Source of the DNA: Enterococcus caccae ATCC BAA-1240
Lineage (GTDB): Bacteria; Bacillota; Bacilli; Lactobacillales; Enterococcaceae
Assembly (NCBI RefSeq): GCF_000407145.1
Contig: NZ_KE136473.1
Coordinates: 621,827 to 685,826 of the forward strand
DNA: 64,000 nucleotides
Direction of reading: 5' to 3'
Every line of letters begins with the position of its first letter. Position 1 is the stretch's first letter. Position numbers and translations under genes: made by a program. Shown here one piece after another: positions 51,181-61,245 of the stretch. The notes below the pieces were generated by a model, which was not told the DNA's origin, did not search any database, and saw nothing but the letters and a program-made list of their open reading frames with translations.

Positions 51181-51856
51181 TTATTGTAAACAAACAATCA
51201 CTAGGAACCTAACTATGAAAGAAATATTTTTACCTAAGAAAATTTTATCAGAACAATTATGTTCTCGATGTGCTAAAAAATTTCAATTGCTTGAGAAAAA
51301 AGAAAGCTGTCAAGGGTGTCAACGTCAAACGAAAAAGGCGTATTGTAATGACTGTTTAAGGTGGCAGCAACTTTATCCAAATTATGATTTTCACCATGAA
51401 GCGCTTTTTTCGTATAATCAGGCGATGCAAGAGTGGTTTGAAGAGTATAAATTTAAAGGGAATTATCAGCTTAGATATAGTTTTGTTTCTTTTTTACAAT
51501 CTTATTTTAAACAAAAGAAGGAGTTTATAGTCATTCCGTTACCCATTTCAAAAGAACGGATGAACGTCAGAGGTTTCAATCAAGTTGAGGGGTTACTTGG
51601 GGCTGCTGGAATTACGTATCAACCTTACTTGGTCCGTTTTGCCGATGGAGTTTCTCAAGTGACGAAAACAAGAAATGAACGACTCCAGTTAACACAACCT
51701 TTTGAGTTGACCAAAGAAGGTCAAAAAGCTGTCTCGAATCAAAACATTCTGTTAGTGGATGATATCTATACAACTGGGCGGACAATTTTCCATGGAGCGC
51801 AAGTTATTTTAGAAAATCATCCTGCAAAACTGTATACGTTTTCTCTCGCGAGATAA
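51170..51856 (+). CDS. comFC: Competence protein ComFC (phosphoribosyltransferase-like)
   Basis: 228 residues from ATG 51170 (inside the comFA 3' end). N-terminal zinc fingers (CNYCKQ, CSRCAKK, CQGCQR, CNDCL) and a type I PRTase domain with VIPLPISKERMNVRGFNQ and LVDDIYTTGRT. Partner of ComFA in DNA uptake. Confidence 0.94.
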   Translation: MKCNYCKQTITRNLTMKEIFLPKKILSEQLCSRCAKKFQLLEKKESCQGCQRQTKKAYCNDCLRWQQLYPNYDFHHEALFSYNQAMQEWFEEYKFKGNYQLRYSFVSFLQSYFKQKKEFIVIPLPISKERMNVRGFNQVEGLLGAAGITYQPYLVRFADGVSQVTKTRNERLQLTQPFELTKEGQKAVSNQNILLVDDIYTTGRTIFHGAQVILENHPAKLYTFSLAR

Positions 51857-51892
51857 AAGGACAAGTAAAATAAAAAATCGACCGCAATTTTG

Positions 51893-51921
51893 TTGGCAAA
51901 AGCAGTATAATTCGTTATAAT
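51893..51921 (+). promoter_or_regulatory. hpf promoter
   Basis: TTGGCA (51893-51898), 17-base spacer, TATAAT (51916-51921), about 70 bases before the hpf ATG. Confidence 0.85.
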
Positions 51922-51993
51922 GGAAATAAGAAGAAGGATAACAGAGTGGTCCTTTTATTCCTTCTTTAGTGGCAGATGAAAGGGGTAATCGTT

Positions 51994-52545
51994 ATGTTTA
52001 GATATAATGTGCGTGGAGAAAACATCGAAGTTACTGAAGCAATTAGAGACTATGTAGAGAAAAAAGTTGGTAAACTAGAACGTTATTTCAGTGATTCACC
52101 TGAAGCAACAGTTCATGTGAACTTAAAAGTCTACACTGAAAAAACAGCAAAAGTCGAGGTTACTATTCCTCTACCTTATTTAGTTTTACGTGCTGAAGAA
52201 ACATCACCTGATTTATATGCAAGTGTTGATTTAGTTGTAGATAAATTAGAACGACAAATTCGTAAATTCAAAACAAAAATCAACCGTAAATCTCGTGAAA
52301 CAGGGATGAATACTGCTAAAGCAGCAATTTTCTTAAATGGTGAAGAAACACCAGATGAAACGCCAGAATTAGACATTGTTCGTACAAAACGTCTTTCACT
52401 TAAACCAATGGATAGTGAAGAAGCTGTACTACAAATGAACATGTTAGGACATAACTTCTTTATCTTTGAAGATTCAGAAACAAATGGTACAAGTATTGTT
52501 TATCGTCGTAAAGATGGTAAATATGGTTTAATCGAAACTGACTAA
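51994..52545 (+). CDS. hpf: Ribosome hibernation-promoting factor, long form
   Basis: 183 residues from ATG 51994 (SD GAAAGGGG). N-terminal S30AE domain (FRYNVRGENIEVTEAIRDYVEKKVGKLERYF, VEVTIPLPYLVLRAEE) and C-terminal dimerisation domain (VRTKRLSLKPMDSEEAVLQMNMLGHNFFIF..VVYRR-type). Long HPF dimerises 70S ribosomes into inactive 100S in stationary phase. Conserved position before secA. Confidence 0.96.
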   Translation: MFRYNVRGENIEVTEAIRDYVEKKVGKLERYFSDSPEATVHVNLKVYTEKTAKVEVTIPLPYLVLRAEETSPDLYASVDLVVDKLERQIRKFKTKINRKSRETGMNTAKAAIFLNGEETPDETPELDIVRTKRLSLKPMDSEEAVLQMNMLGHNFFIFEDSETNGTSIVYRRKDGKYGLIETD

Positions 52546-52668
52546 ACTTAGAAAGGAAAATAAATTTTCTTGATCAAACATTTGAAATGTCTAGTTGATT
52601 ACAACATAGATTCTTTTGGAAAATGGTGTGATTGTGGTTATTTATTTTCGGATAGTAGATATCTAATA

Positions 52669-52710
52669 GACTGTAGCAGGACGGCACTCGTTTTGCCGCA
52701 GTCTTTTTTT
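52669..52710 (+). terminator. Terminator of hpf
   Basis: AGACTG..CGGCA pairs with TGCCG..CAGTCT, then TTTTTT. The remaining 150 bases to secA are AT-rich promoter region; TAAAAT near 52795 may be a -10 box. Confidence 0.75.
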
Positions 52711-52866
52711 CTTGGTTTAAGCCTATGTACATAAAAAATGATATAATATATTGTTAATATTAAGAGAAGTTATTTCCTTTCTTGGCAACTAATGATAAAA
52801 TAGAAAGGATGATTGTGCATTTAGTGCAAAAAATAATAGAGTTTACTGAAAGGAACACTTAAAAAC

Positions 52867-55398
52867 ATGGCAAATTTTTTGAAAAAGATGATTGAAAACG
52901 ATAAAAAGGAACTAAAACGCTTGGATGGTATTGCTAGCCAAGTAGAATCTCATGCTTCGGCAATTGCAACATTGAGCGATGAAGAATTAAAAGCAAAGAC
53001 TGATGAATTCAAAGCTCGTTACCAAAAAGGCGAAACATTAGATCAGTTATTACCAGAAGCTTTTGCTGTTGTTCGTGAAGCCGCGAAACGCGTCTTAGGA
53101 CTATATCCATACCGTGTTCAGTTGATGGGTGGTATCGTTTTACATGATGGGAATATTCCTGAAATGAGAACCGGTGAAGGGAAAACGTTGACCGCTACAA
53201 TGCCTGTGTACCTAAATGCATTGACAGGAGAAGGCGTTCACGTAGTAACAGTTAATGAATACTTGGCAACACGTGACTCAGATGAGATGGGTGAATTATA
53301 TAATTTCTTAGGCCTGACAGTGGGTCTTAATATCAATTCAAAAACATCAGAAGAAAAACGTGATGCTTACAACTGCGACATCACATATAGTACAAATAAC
53401 GAATTAGGTTTTGACTATTTACGTGATAATATGGTTGTTTATCGTAATCAAATGGTACAACGTCCGCTAAATTATGCAATTGTGGATGAGGTGGATTCAA
53501 TCTTGATCGATGAAGCGCGTACACCGTTGATCATTTCAGGACAAGCAGAAAAATCAACAGCCCTTTATACACGTACAGACAACTTTGTTAAACGTCTTAA
53601 AGAAGAAGAGGATTATAAAATTGATGTTCAATCTAAAACAATTGGTTTAACGGAAGCTGGAATCGAAAAAGCGGAAGAAAACTTTGGGTTAGATAACCTT
53701 TATGATATTGAAAACACAGCATTGACACATCATATGGATCAAGCATTGCGTGCGAATTTTATCATGCTTCGTGATATTGATTATGTAGTGCAAGAAGGAA
53801 AAGTTCTAATTGTTGACCAATTTACTGGTCGGATCATGGACGGTCGTCGCTATTCAGATGGTTTACACCAAGCAATCGAAGCCAAAGAAGGCGTAGAAAT
53901 CGAAGATGAAACAAAAACAATGGCGACAATCACATTCCAAAACTATTTCCGTATGTATAAAAAATTAGCTGGGATGACAGGTACTGCCAAAACGGAAGAA
54001 GAAGAATTTCGTGAAATCTATAATATTCAAGTGTTCCAAATTCCGACAAACCGTCCAATCATTCGTGATGACCGTGCAGATTTACTTTATCCAACACTAC
54101 AAAGTAAATTCAAAGCAGTGGTTCAAGATATCAAAGAGCGTTATCATAACGGACAACCTGTCTTAGTTGGTACAGTTGCGGTTGAAACGTCAGAATTGTT
54201 ATCAGAATTATTGAATAAAGAAAAAGTTCCGCATGAAGTATTGAATGCGAAAAATCACTTTAAAGAAGCAGAAATCATCATGAATGCTGGTCAAAAAGGT
54301 GCAGTTACGATCGCTACCAATATGGCTGGTCGTGGTACCGATATTAAATTAGGTCTTGGCGTTATTGAACTTGGCGGTTTAGCTGTAATTGGTACTGAAC
54401 GTCATGAATCACGTCGTATCGATAATCAATTACGTGGACGTGCAGGTCGTCAAGGAGATCCTGGGGTTTCTCAATTCTACCTATCACTTGAAGATGACTT
54501 GATGAAACGTTTTGGTTCAGAACGTATCAAAGCGTTCTTGGATCGCATGAACATTGAAGAATCAGATGCAGTGATCCAAAGTAAAATGCTAAGTAAACAA
54601 GTAGAATCAGCTCAAAAACGTGTTGAAGGTAACAACTACGATACACGTAAAAATGTATTACAATATGATGATGTGATGCGTGAACAGCGTGAAGTTATTT
54701 ACGCTCAACGCCAAGAGATCATCATGGAAGATAAAGAATTGACAGAAACATTACTAAATATGGTAAAACGTACGATCACTCGTGTTGTTGATAGCCATAC
54801 ACAATTAGAAAAAGAGAACTGGAACCTTGAAGGAATTGTGGATTTTGCCTCTTCCACTTTGGTTCACGAAGAGACAATCTCTAAAGCAGATCTAGAAGGA
54901 AAAACACCAGAAGAAATCAAAGCATATTTAGTGAAACGTGCTCAAGAAGTCTATGATGTCAAAGTAGAACAATTAAATGGACCTGAACAAATTCTTGAAT
55001 TCCAAAAAGTTGTTATCCTACGAGTTGTAGATACAAAATGGACAGATCATATCGATGCAATGGATCAATTACGTCAATCAGTTGGCTTACGTGCTTATGG
55101 ACAAAATAATCCATTAGTAGAGTATCAAACAGAAGGTTACAATATGTTTGAAGAAATGATTGGAGCAATTGAATTCGAGGTAACTCGTTTATTCATGAAA
55201 TCAGAAATTCGTCAAAATGTTCAACGTGAACAAGTAGCACAAGGGGAAGCTGTTCATCAATCAGATGATGATGAGGCACAAAGTAACACAAGTGCTAAAA
55301 AACAACCAATTCATGTTGATGAAAAAATAGGCCGTAATGATCCTTGTCCATGCGGCAGTGGTAAGAAATACAAAAATTGCCACGGTAAAGGTCAGTAA
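52867..55398 (+). CDS. secA: Preprotein translocase ATPase SecA
   Basis: 843 residues. Walker [12 protein letters not shown] (~100), [19 protein letters not shown], the cross-linking domain, second [14 protein letters not shown], scaffold region, and C-terminal zinc/SecB-type motif [16 protein letters not shown]. Powers Sec-dependent export. Only one SecA is present here. SD GAAAGGA before ATG 52867. Confidence 0.98.
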   Translation: MANFLKKMIENDKKELKRLDGIASQVESHASAIATLSDEELKAKTDEFKARYQKGETLDQLLPEAFAVVREAAKRVLGLYPYRVQLMGGIVLHDGNIPEMRTGEGKTLTATMPVYLNALTGEGVHVVTVNEYLATRDSDEMGELYNFLGLTVGLNINSKTSEEKRDAYNCDITYSTNNELGFDYLRDNMVVYRNQMVQRPLNYAIVDEVDSILIDEARTPLIISGQAEKSTALYTRTDNFVKRLKEEEDYKIDVQSKTIGLTEAGIEKAEENFGLDNLYDIENTALTHHMDQALRANFIMLRDIDYVVQEGKVLIVDQFTGRIMDGRRYSDGLHQAIEAKEGVEIEDETKTMATITFQNYFRMYKKLAGMTGTAKTEEEEFREIYNIQVFQIPTNRPIIRDDRADLLYPTLQSKFKAVVQDIKERYHNGQPVLVGTVAVETSELLSELLNKEKVPHEVLNAKNHFKEAEIIMNAGQKGAVTIATNMAGRGTDIKLGLGVIELGGLAVIGTERHESRRIDNQLRGRAGRQGDPGVSQFYLSLEDDLMKRFGSERIKAFLDRMNIEESDAVIQSKMLSKQVESAQKRVEGNNYDTRKNVLQYDDVMREQREVIYAQRQEIIMEDKELTETLLNMVKRTITRVVDSHTQLEKENWNLEGIVDFASSTLVHEETISKADLEGKTPEEIKAYLVKRAQEVYDVKVEQLNGPEQILEFQKVVILRVVDTKWTDHIDAMDQLRQSVGLRAYGQNNPLVEYQTEGYNMFEEMIGAIEFEVTRLFMKSEIRQNVQREQVAQGEAVHQSDDDEAQSNTSAKKQPIHVDEKIGRNDPCPCGSGKKYKNCHGKGQ

Positions 55399-55477
55399 CA
55401 ATTAATGAAGGTGAGGCGTTGGTCTCGCCTTCATTTGTTTGCCGATAAAGTATTGAAAATGAAAGGAAGAATAAATC

Positions 55478-56579
55478 ATGGAAAATGCTGAAATACGAAC
55501 TCTTTTAGACGAAATGAATCAATCAATCACAAGTTTCAGGGGGTCTCTTTGACTTAGATCAGCTAGAAGAGGACATCGCAGAAGCTGAAAGTAAAATGGC
55601 TGAGCCAGGTTTCTGGGATGATACAGAAGCTGCGCAGAAAGTAATTAATGAAACCAATTCTTACAAAGAAAAATATCAGCAATTTCATCAATTTGCCGAT
55701 GAACTAGAAGAATTGGAAATCATGAATGAGATGCAACAAGAAGAATATGACTCAGATACTCAAGTTGAATTGGAAGAACGCTTATTGGCTCTAAAAGAAA
55801 AGTTAAGTATTTATGAACTGTCTTTATTGTTAAACGAGCCTTATGATAAAAATAATGTTATCATGGAACTTCACCCAGGAGCTGGTGGTACAGAGTCACA
55901 AGATTGGGGAAGTATGTTGCTTCGGATGTATACTCGTTGGGCTGAAAGTCATGGGTTTCAAGTCGAAACATTGGATTACCAGTCAGGAGACGAAGCAGGA
56001 ATTAAAAGTGTTACCCTCTTGATTAAAGGATACAATGCGTATGGTTATTTAAAGTCTGAAAAAGGAGTTCATCGCTTAGTGCGAATTTCACCTTTTGATT
56101 CTGCTAAACGTCGCCATACTTCTTTTTGTTCCGTGGATATCATGCCAGAGTTAGATGAGAATGTTGAGATCGATATCAATACAGATGATTTAAAAGTCGA
56201 TACGTATCGTGCTAGTGGTGCTGGTGGACAACATATCAATAAAACAGAATCAGCAGTAAGGATTACTCATATCCCAACAGGAACTGTCGTTGCTAGCCAA
56301 GCCCAGCGCTCACAATTAAAAAACCGGGAACAAGCAATGGGCATGTTAAAAGCCAAACTTTACCAATTAGAGATGGATAAAAAAGCACAGGAAGCAGCCT
56401 CGTTACGGGGAGAACAACTAGAAATTGGATGGGGTTCCCAAATTCGTTCGTATGTTTTCCATCCATATTCAATGGTCAAAGACCATCGTACGAATTATGA
56501 AACAGGAAATGTACAAGCGGTAATGGATGGAGAGTTAGATGGATTTATTGATGCCTACTTGAAACAAAAATTAAATTGA
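55478..56579 (+). CDS. prfB: Peptide chain release factor 2 with programmed +1 frameshift
   Basis: Translation starts at ATG 55478; 24 codons later an in-frame TGA (55550-55552) occurs in AGGGGGTCTCTTTGAC, the canonical RF2 site: an SD-like AGGGGG just upstream, slippery CTT, TGA, then C. Ribosomes shift +1 when RF2 is scarce and continue to 56579 (join 55478-55549 and 55551-56579), giving 366 residues. The GGQ motif is in [16 protein letters not shown]; the stop-reading SPF motif is in [15 protein letters not shown]. Reads UGA and UAA. Autoregulated by the shift. Confidence 0.97.
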
Positions 56580-56686
56580 TCAATTCACAGAAATGAAACA
56601 AAATTGTAAACTGTTGAAAGAGCCTTGAAACAAAGTCATGTTATAATGATTGATAGTCTAGAAAACAGAGATGGAGAGAATACGCC

Positions 56687-57373
56687 ATGATTGAAATGAA
56701 AGATGTAATGAAGAAGTATTCGAATGGCACAACGGCTATCCGAAATATTTCAATAGAAATAAAACAAGGTGAATTCGTTTATGTTGTTGGACCTTCCGGA
56801 GCCGGAAAATCAACGTTTATTAAATTGATGTACCGTGAAGAAAAAGCAACAAAAGGTCGTTTGAAAGTTGCGAGTCACGATTTAATGAAAATAAAAAATT
56901 CAGAAGTTCCGTATCTTAGAAGAGAAATCGGTATCGTCTTTCAAGATTACAAATTATTGACGAAAAAAACGGTTTATGAAAATGTTGCGTATGCGATGCA
57001 AGTTGTCGGACGTAAACCACGAGATATCAAAAAAAGAGTCATGGAAGTTCTTGATCTAGTTGGCCTAAAACATAAGGTTCGAGTATTTCCAAGTGAATTA
57101 TCTGGTGGAGAACAGCAACGTGTTTCAATTGCTCGTGCAATCGTAAACACACCGAAAGTTCTTATAGCCGATGAGCCAACAGGAAACCTTGATCCAGAGA
57201 ACTCATGGGAAATCATGAAATTGTTAGACCGGATCAATGCGCAAGGAACAACAGTTGTGATGGCAACACATAACAGCACGATTGTAAACACGATCCGTCA
57301 TCGCGTAATCGCCATCGAAAATGGTCGTATTATTCGAGACCAAGCGGAAGGAGACTATGGCTACGATGATTAG
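56687..57373 (+). CDS. ftsE: Cell division ATPase FtsE
   Basis: 228 residues. Walker A GPSGAGKSTFIKL, FtsE-specific RREIGIVFQDYKLL, signature LSGGEQQR, Walker B VLIADEPTGNLDP. With FtsX it activates septal peptidoglycan hydrolases. Overlaps ftsX by 17 bases. Confidence 0.97.
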   Translation: MIEMKDVMKKYSNGTTAIRNISIEIKQGEFVYVVGPSGAGKSTFIKLMYREEKATKGRLKVASHDLMKIKNSEVPYLRREIGIVFQDYKLLTKKTVYENVAYAMQVVGRKPRDIKKRVMEVLDLVGLKHKVRVFPSELSGGEQQRVSIARAIVNTPKVLIADEPTGNLDPENSWEIMKLLDRINAQGTTVVMATHNSTIVNTIRHRVIAIENGRIIRDQAEGDYGYDD

Positions 57374-58250
57374 AACGTTCTTTTCTCACGTCCTAGAAAG
57401 TATCAAAAGTTTAAAACGTAATGGGTGGATGACAATTGCTTCTGCTAGTGCCGTTACGATTACTTTAGTCCTTGTTGGGATTTTTATGGCAGTAATTTTC
57501 AATGCAACAAAGTTAGCAAAAGATATTGAAGAAAACGTAACAGTTTCCGTTTTTGTAGACATTGGTACAACGCCAGATGAAATGCAAAAACTAGAAAAAG
57601 AATTGAATAAAATCGATAATGTTGAAACAATTTCTTATTCTAATAAAGATAAACAATTGAAGAAAATTCAAAAACAAATGGGAGAAGCTTGGAACCTATT
57701 CGAAGGTGATAGTAATCCGTTATATGATGTTTATTATGTGAGTGCCAAAGAACCGTCAGATACGAAAAAAATCTCTGAAAAGGCAGCAAAACTACCGAAT
57801 GTATTTAAAGCAGACTATGGTGGTGTTTCTTCAGATAAAATTTTCAGTATTGCAGGAAAAGTTAGAACATGGGGACTAGGGGCGGCAGTATTGTTATTAT
57901 TTGTCGCAGTATTCTTGATTTCTAATACAATTCGAATCACGATTCTTTCTCGCCAAAGAGAAATTCAAATTATGCGTTTAGTTGGTGCGAAAAACGGTTA
58001 TATTCGCTGGCCATTCTTTATTGAAGGGGCTTGGATTGGCTTGATTGGAGCAATTATACCAATCTTAGTCTTAACTTTTGGCTATCAACAATTTTATACA
58101 CTATTCAATCCCCAACTGCTAAGTTCAAATTACTCATTATTAAAACCTGAGTCGTTTGTTTGGCAAATTGATGTATTGATGATTGTTATTGGGATGACGA
58201 TCGGGTCGTTAGGATCAATTATTTCAATGCGTCGATTCTTAAAAATTTAA
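57357..58250 (+). CDS. ftsX: Cell division permease-like protein FtsX
   Basis: 297 residues from ATG 57357 (SD GGAAGGAG within ftsE). Four helices (~22-44, ~172-194, ~225-247, ~268-290) and a large outer loop (~45-165), with a C-terminal FtsX core (RQREIQIMRLVGAKNGYIRWPF). Partners FtsE. Confidence 0.96.
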   Translation: MATMIRTFFSHVLESIKSLKRNGWMTIASASAVTITLVLVGIFMAVIFNATKLAKDIEENVTVSVFVDIGTTPDEMQKLEKELNKIDNVETISYSNKDKQLKKIQKQMGEAWNLFEGDSNPLYDVYYVSAKEPSDTKKISEKAAKLPNVFKADYGGVSSDKIFSIAGKVRTWGLGAAVLLLFVAVFLISNTIRITILSRQREIQIMRLVGAKNGYIRWPFFIEGAWIGLIGAIIPILVLTFGYQQFYTLFNPQLLSSNYSLLKPESFVWQIDVLMIVIGMTIGSLGSIISMRRFLKI

Positions 58251-58255
58251 CTATG

Positions 58256-58283
58256 AAAAGCAGACGTTCTTGTCTGCTTTTTC
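58256..58283 (+). terminator. Terminator of ftsEX
   Basis: AAAAGCAGAC pairs with GTCTGCTTTT around GTTCTT, then TTC. Confidence 0.85.
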
Positions 58284-58351
58284 TTTACTTATTTTCATAA
58301 GTTCGTTATGCTTTATTGGGGGATATTTGTGAAAGTGATTGGGGTGAATGA

Positions 58352-59800
58352 ATGAAGTTTTTATATGATAATTTATTTGTTATTATTTTTATTGCCAATA
58401 TGCTATTATCGTTAATTATTGTTTTTCGTGAAAGAAAACAAACTGCACAAACTTGGGCATGGCTATTGGTTTTAATGTTCATACCAGTTTTAGGGTTTAT
58501 TCTTTACGTTTTTTTAGGTAGAGGTATTTCAAAAGATAAGATATTTGATATGAAGATGCAGGCGAAAATCGGTATGAACGCCGAAATAGAATCTGAAAAA
58601 CAAGCGTTATTAAGAGGATTATTTCCGCATCCACCAACAGGAGAAGTGGATTCTAAGCAACTGATTTATATGTTGACTTTGTTTGAAAGCTCCTTATATA
58701 CAACCAACAACGAGGTTCGCTTATATACAGATGGAAGAGAAAAGTTTGACGGCTTGATTGACGATATTCGTCAAGCGAAAGATCATATTCATATGGAATA
58801 TTATATTTATCGTGGAGATACTCTAGGAAAAGAGATTCGTCAAGAATTAATCAATGCTGTGAAAAGAGGCGTAAAAGTTCGTTTGCTTTTGGACGCATGG
58901 GGCTCTACACAGGTCAATATGAAATTTTTTGAAGAGCTAAAGAAAATGGGAGGAGAAATTGCTTTTTTCTTTCCACTTTTTGTTCCTTATTTAAATCCAA
59001 GAATCAATTATCGTAATCATCGAAAGATTGTTGTGATTGATGGGAAAATTGGCTACACAGGTGGTTTTAATGTAGGGAATGAATATTTAGGTGAAGTTGA
59101 AAAATTTGGTTACTGGCGAGACAATCATTTGAGAATTCATGGAGAAGCTGTTTATAGTTTACAAAATCGCTTTTTGATGGATTGGAACTCACAGCATAGA
59201 GAAGAATTAAGCTATGATGATGCGTATTTTCCACCGATTCAATCTGATGGAAAATACGCAGTTCAAGTTGTAACGAGTGGACCAGATTCAGAACATGAGC
59301 AGATCAAAATGACATATCTTAAAATGATTTCAATTGCTAAAAAAGAAATCTTGATTCAAACACCATATTATATACCAGATGCTTCAATTCATGAAGCTTT
59401 AAAATTAGCGCTATTATCAGGCGTCAAGGTTCGCATGCAAATACCGAATAAGCCAGATCATATGTTGGTTTATTGGGCAACATATTCATTTTCAGCTGAA
59501 TTATTAGAATATGGAGCAATAATCGAAACCTATGAGCATGGATTCATTCATGCTAAAACGATGATCATTGATGGCGGTATTGTTTCAGTAGGATCAGCCA
59601 ATATCGATGTTCGCTCATTCCGTTTGGATTTTGAAGTCAATACCATCCTTTATGACCAAAAATTTTCCGAAGAAGTCAGGAATGCATTTTACGAAGATTC
59701 TAAATTATCGAAGCTTTTAACAGAAGAAATTTATCGTGATCGCGGTCTGTTCATTAAATTGAAAGAAGGATTAGCTCGGTTAATTTCACCATTATTGTAA
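58352..59800 (+). CDS. cls: Cardiolipin synthase
   Basis: 482 residues. Two N-terminal membrane helices (~5-25, ~33-53), then two phospholipase-D domains with HKD motifs NHRKIVVIDGKIGYTGG (~222) and HAKTMIIDGGIVSVGSANID (~400). Condenses two phosphatidylglycerols to cardiolipin. Monocistronic with its own terminator at 59811. Confidence 0.95.
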   Translation: MKFLYDNLFVIIFIANMLLSLIIVFRERKQTAQTWAWLLVLMFIPVLGFILYVFLGRGISKDKIFDMKMQAKIGMNAEIESEKQALLRGLFPHPPTGEVDSKQLIYMLTLFESSLYTTNNEVRLYTDGREKFDGLIDDIRQAKDHIHMEYYIYRGDTLGKEIRQELINAVKRGVKVRLLLDAWGSTQVNMKFFEELKKMGGEIAFFFPLFVPYLNPRINYRNHRKIVVIDGKIGYTGGFNVGNEYLGEVEKFGYWRDNHLRIHGEAVYSLQNRFLMDWNSQHREELSYDDAYFPPIQSDGKYAVQVVTSGPDSEHEQIKMTYLKMISIAKKEILIQTPYYIPDASIHEALKLALLSGVKVRMQIPNKPDHMLVYWATYSFSAELLEYGAIIETYEHGFIHAKTMIIDGGIVSVGSANIDVRSFRLDFEVNTILYDQKFSEEVRNAFYEDSKLSKLLTEEIYRDRGLFIKLKEGLARLISPLL

Positions 59801-59810
59801 TCATGAATAT

Positions 59811-59860
59811 AAGAGGTTGAGATGTGACTCGTAGAGTGATATTTCAGCCTCTGTTTTATT
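59811..59860 (+). terminator. Terminator of cls
   Basis: AAGAGGTTGAGAT..ACTC pairs with GAGT..ATTTCAGCCTCT; weak T tail (GTTTT). Confidence 0.7.
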
Positions 59861-59986
59861 ATCAAAATGATTATTTTTGTTATTTTATTCTAAAAAATGG
59901 CTGAGTTCGAAAACTTATAATTTTCAACTGAAACAGTTAATGTTAAAATGAATTGATTGAATTGAGTTTGGAGGATTATTAGATAA

Positions 59987-60841
59987 ATGAAAAAGAAAAT
60001 GCTATTATTTTTTAGTTTAGTTGGACTAGTAACATTATCAGGCTGTGCTAAGTGGATCGATCGAGGTGAATCAATCACAGCTGTTGGCTCATCAGCGCTA
60101 CAACCTTTAGTTGAAACAGCGGCTGAAGAATTTCAAAATCAAAATCCAGGACGCTTTGTTAATGTACAAGGCGGTGGGAGTGGTACAGGACTAAGTCAGG
60201 TACAATCGGGTGCTGTAGACATCGGAAATTCAGATTTATTTGCTGAAGAGAAAAAAGGAATTGATGCAGCTAAACTAACGGATCATAAAGTTGCTGTAGT
60301 CGGAATCACACCAATCGTCAATAAGAATATTGGCGTATCAGATATTTCGCTAGAGAATCTTAGAAAAATCTTTTTAGGTGAAATAACCAATTGGAAAGAG
60401 ATTGGTGGAAAAGATCTGCCGATCGTTATATTGAATCGAGCGGCAGGTAGTGGGACTCGGGTAACGTTTGAAAGATGGGTATTGGATGGCAAAACAGCGA
60501 TTCAAGCTCAAGAACAAGATTCCAGTGGGATGGTTCGCTCAATCGTTGCTGATACACCTGGAGCAATCAGTTATACAGCTTTTTCTTATGTGAATGATGA
60601 AGTCAATACGTTAAGTATTAATGGCGTAAAGCCAACAGATGAGAATGTTATCACAAATAAATGGGTTATTTGGTCCTATGAACATATGTATACATTAGGC
60701 AAACCTAAACAATTAACAGAAGAATTTTTAGCATTCATGCTGTCTGATGATGTACAAGAAAAGATTATTGGACAATTAGGTTATATTCCAGTTTCAAAAA
60801 TGAAAGTAGAGCGAGATTGGCAAGGAAATCTCATCAAATAA
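59987..60841 (+). CDS. pstS: Phosphate-binding lipoprotein PstS
   Basis: 284 residues. Lipoprotein signal with LSGC (Cys ~20), then a PstS fold: [40 protein letters not shown] (phosphate-binding loop) and IGQLGYIPV. Captures phosphate for PstCAB. Separated from pstC by 400 bases with Pho-type boxes and repeats. SD TTGGAGG. Confidence 0.95.
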   Translation: MKKKMLLFFSLVGLVTLSGCAKWIDRGESITAVGSSALQPLVETAAEEFQNQNPGRFVNVQGGGSGTGLSQVQSGAVDIGNSDLFAEEKKGIDAAKLTDHKVAVVGITPIVNKNIGVSDISLENLRKIFLGEITNWKEIGGKDLPIVILNRAAGSGTRVTFERWVLDGKTAIQAQEQDSSGMVRSIVADTPGAISYTAFSYVNDEVNTLSINGVKPTDENVITNKWVIWSYEHMYTLGKPKQLTEEFLAFMLSDDVQEKIIGQLGYIPVSKMKVERDWQGNLIK

Positions 60842-60846
60842 GTACC

Positions 60847-60883
60847 TTTACACAAAATTTACAAACTTAACATAAGATTTACA
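60847..60883 (+). promoter_or_regulatory. Two pairs of PhoP-box-like repeats
   Basis: TTTACA at 60847 and 60858 (11-bp period), then TTAACA at 60867 and TTTACA at 60878 (11-bp period). This matches the Bacillota PhoP box (TTMACA, 5-base gap, repeat) and suggests phosphate-starvation activation of a pstC promoter separate from that of pstS. Confidence 0.7.
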
Positions 60884-60960
60884 TGTTATTAAACGCAAAT
60901 TTATGTTGGAAAGTTAGACTAAATTTATTGTGATAAGTGTTGAATAAATTGGGCATTATC

Positions 60961-61030
60961 TGAAAAAGATAGAATCAGAATGAGGTGAAAAAGCCTCATT
61001 CGTTTTTCCTATTTTCAGTCGAAGCTGAAA
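60961..61030. repeat. GAAAAAGATA hairpin element, copy B
   Basis: TGAAAAAGATAGAATCA, perfect stem GAATGAGG / CCTCATTC with an 8-base A-rich loop, then TTTTTCCTATTTTCAGTC and AGCTGA. Could act as an attenuator in the pstC leader. Confidence 0.6.
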
Positions 61031-61137
61031 GATCTTGTTCCACTTTTCATGCTATTTAGCTTCGCAGTCTAGCATTGCGCTCTGCTTCGATCGTATCAAA
61101 TCCTAAGAACTAAAGTTCTAAGGATTGAAGCTCTTTG

Positions 61138-61194
61138 GGAAAAAGATAAAAACTGAGTGAGGTAAAAAACACCGCAATCATTTTTCCTATTTTC
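61138..61194. repeat. GAAAAAGATA hairpin element, copy C
   Basis: GGGAAAAAGATAAAAACTGAGTG, AGGT-loop-ACC stem, CAATCATTTTTCCTATTTTCC. Preceded, as copy A is, by AGCTCTTT. A separate hairpin AATCCTAAGAAC / GTTCTAAGGATT lies just upstream. Confidence 0.55.
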
Positions 61195-61245
61195 CTGTAA
61201 TAGTCAAATGAGCTCGTTACGCTTTTAAAATAAGGAGGAATTTTC

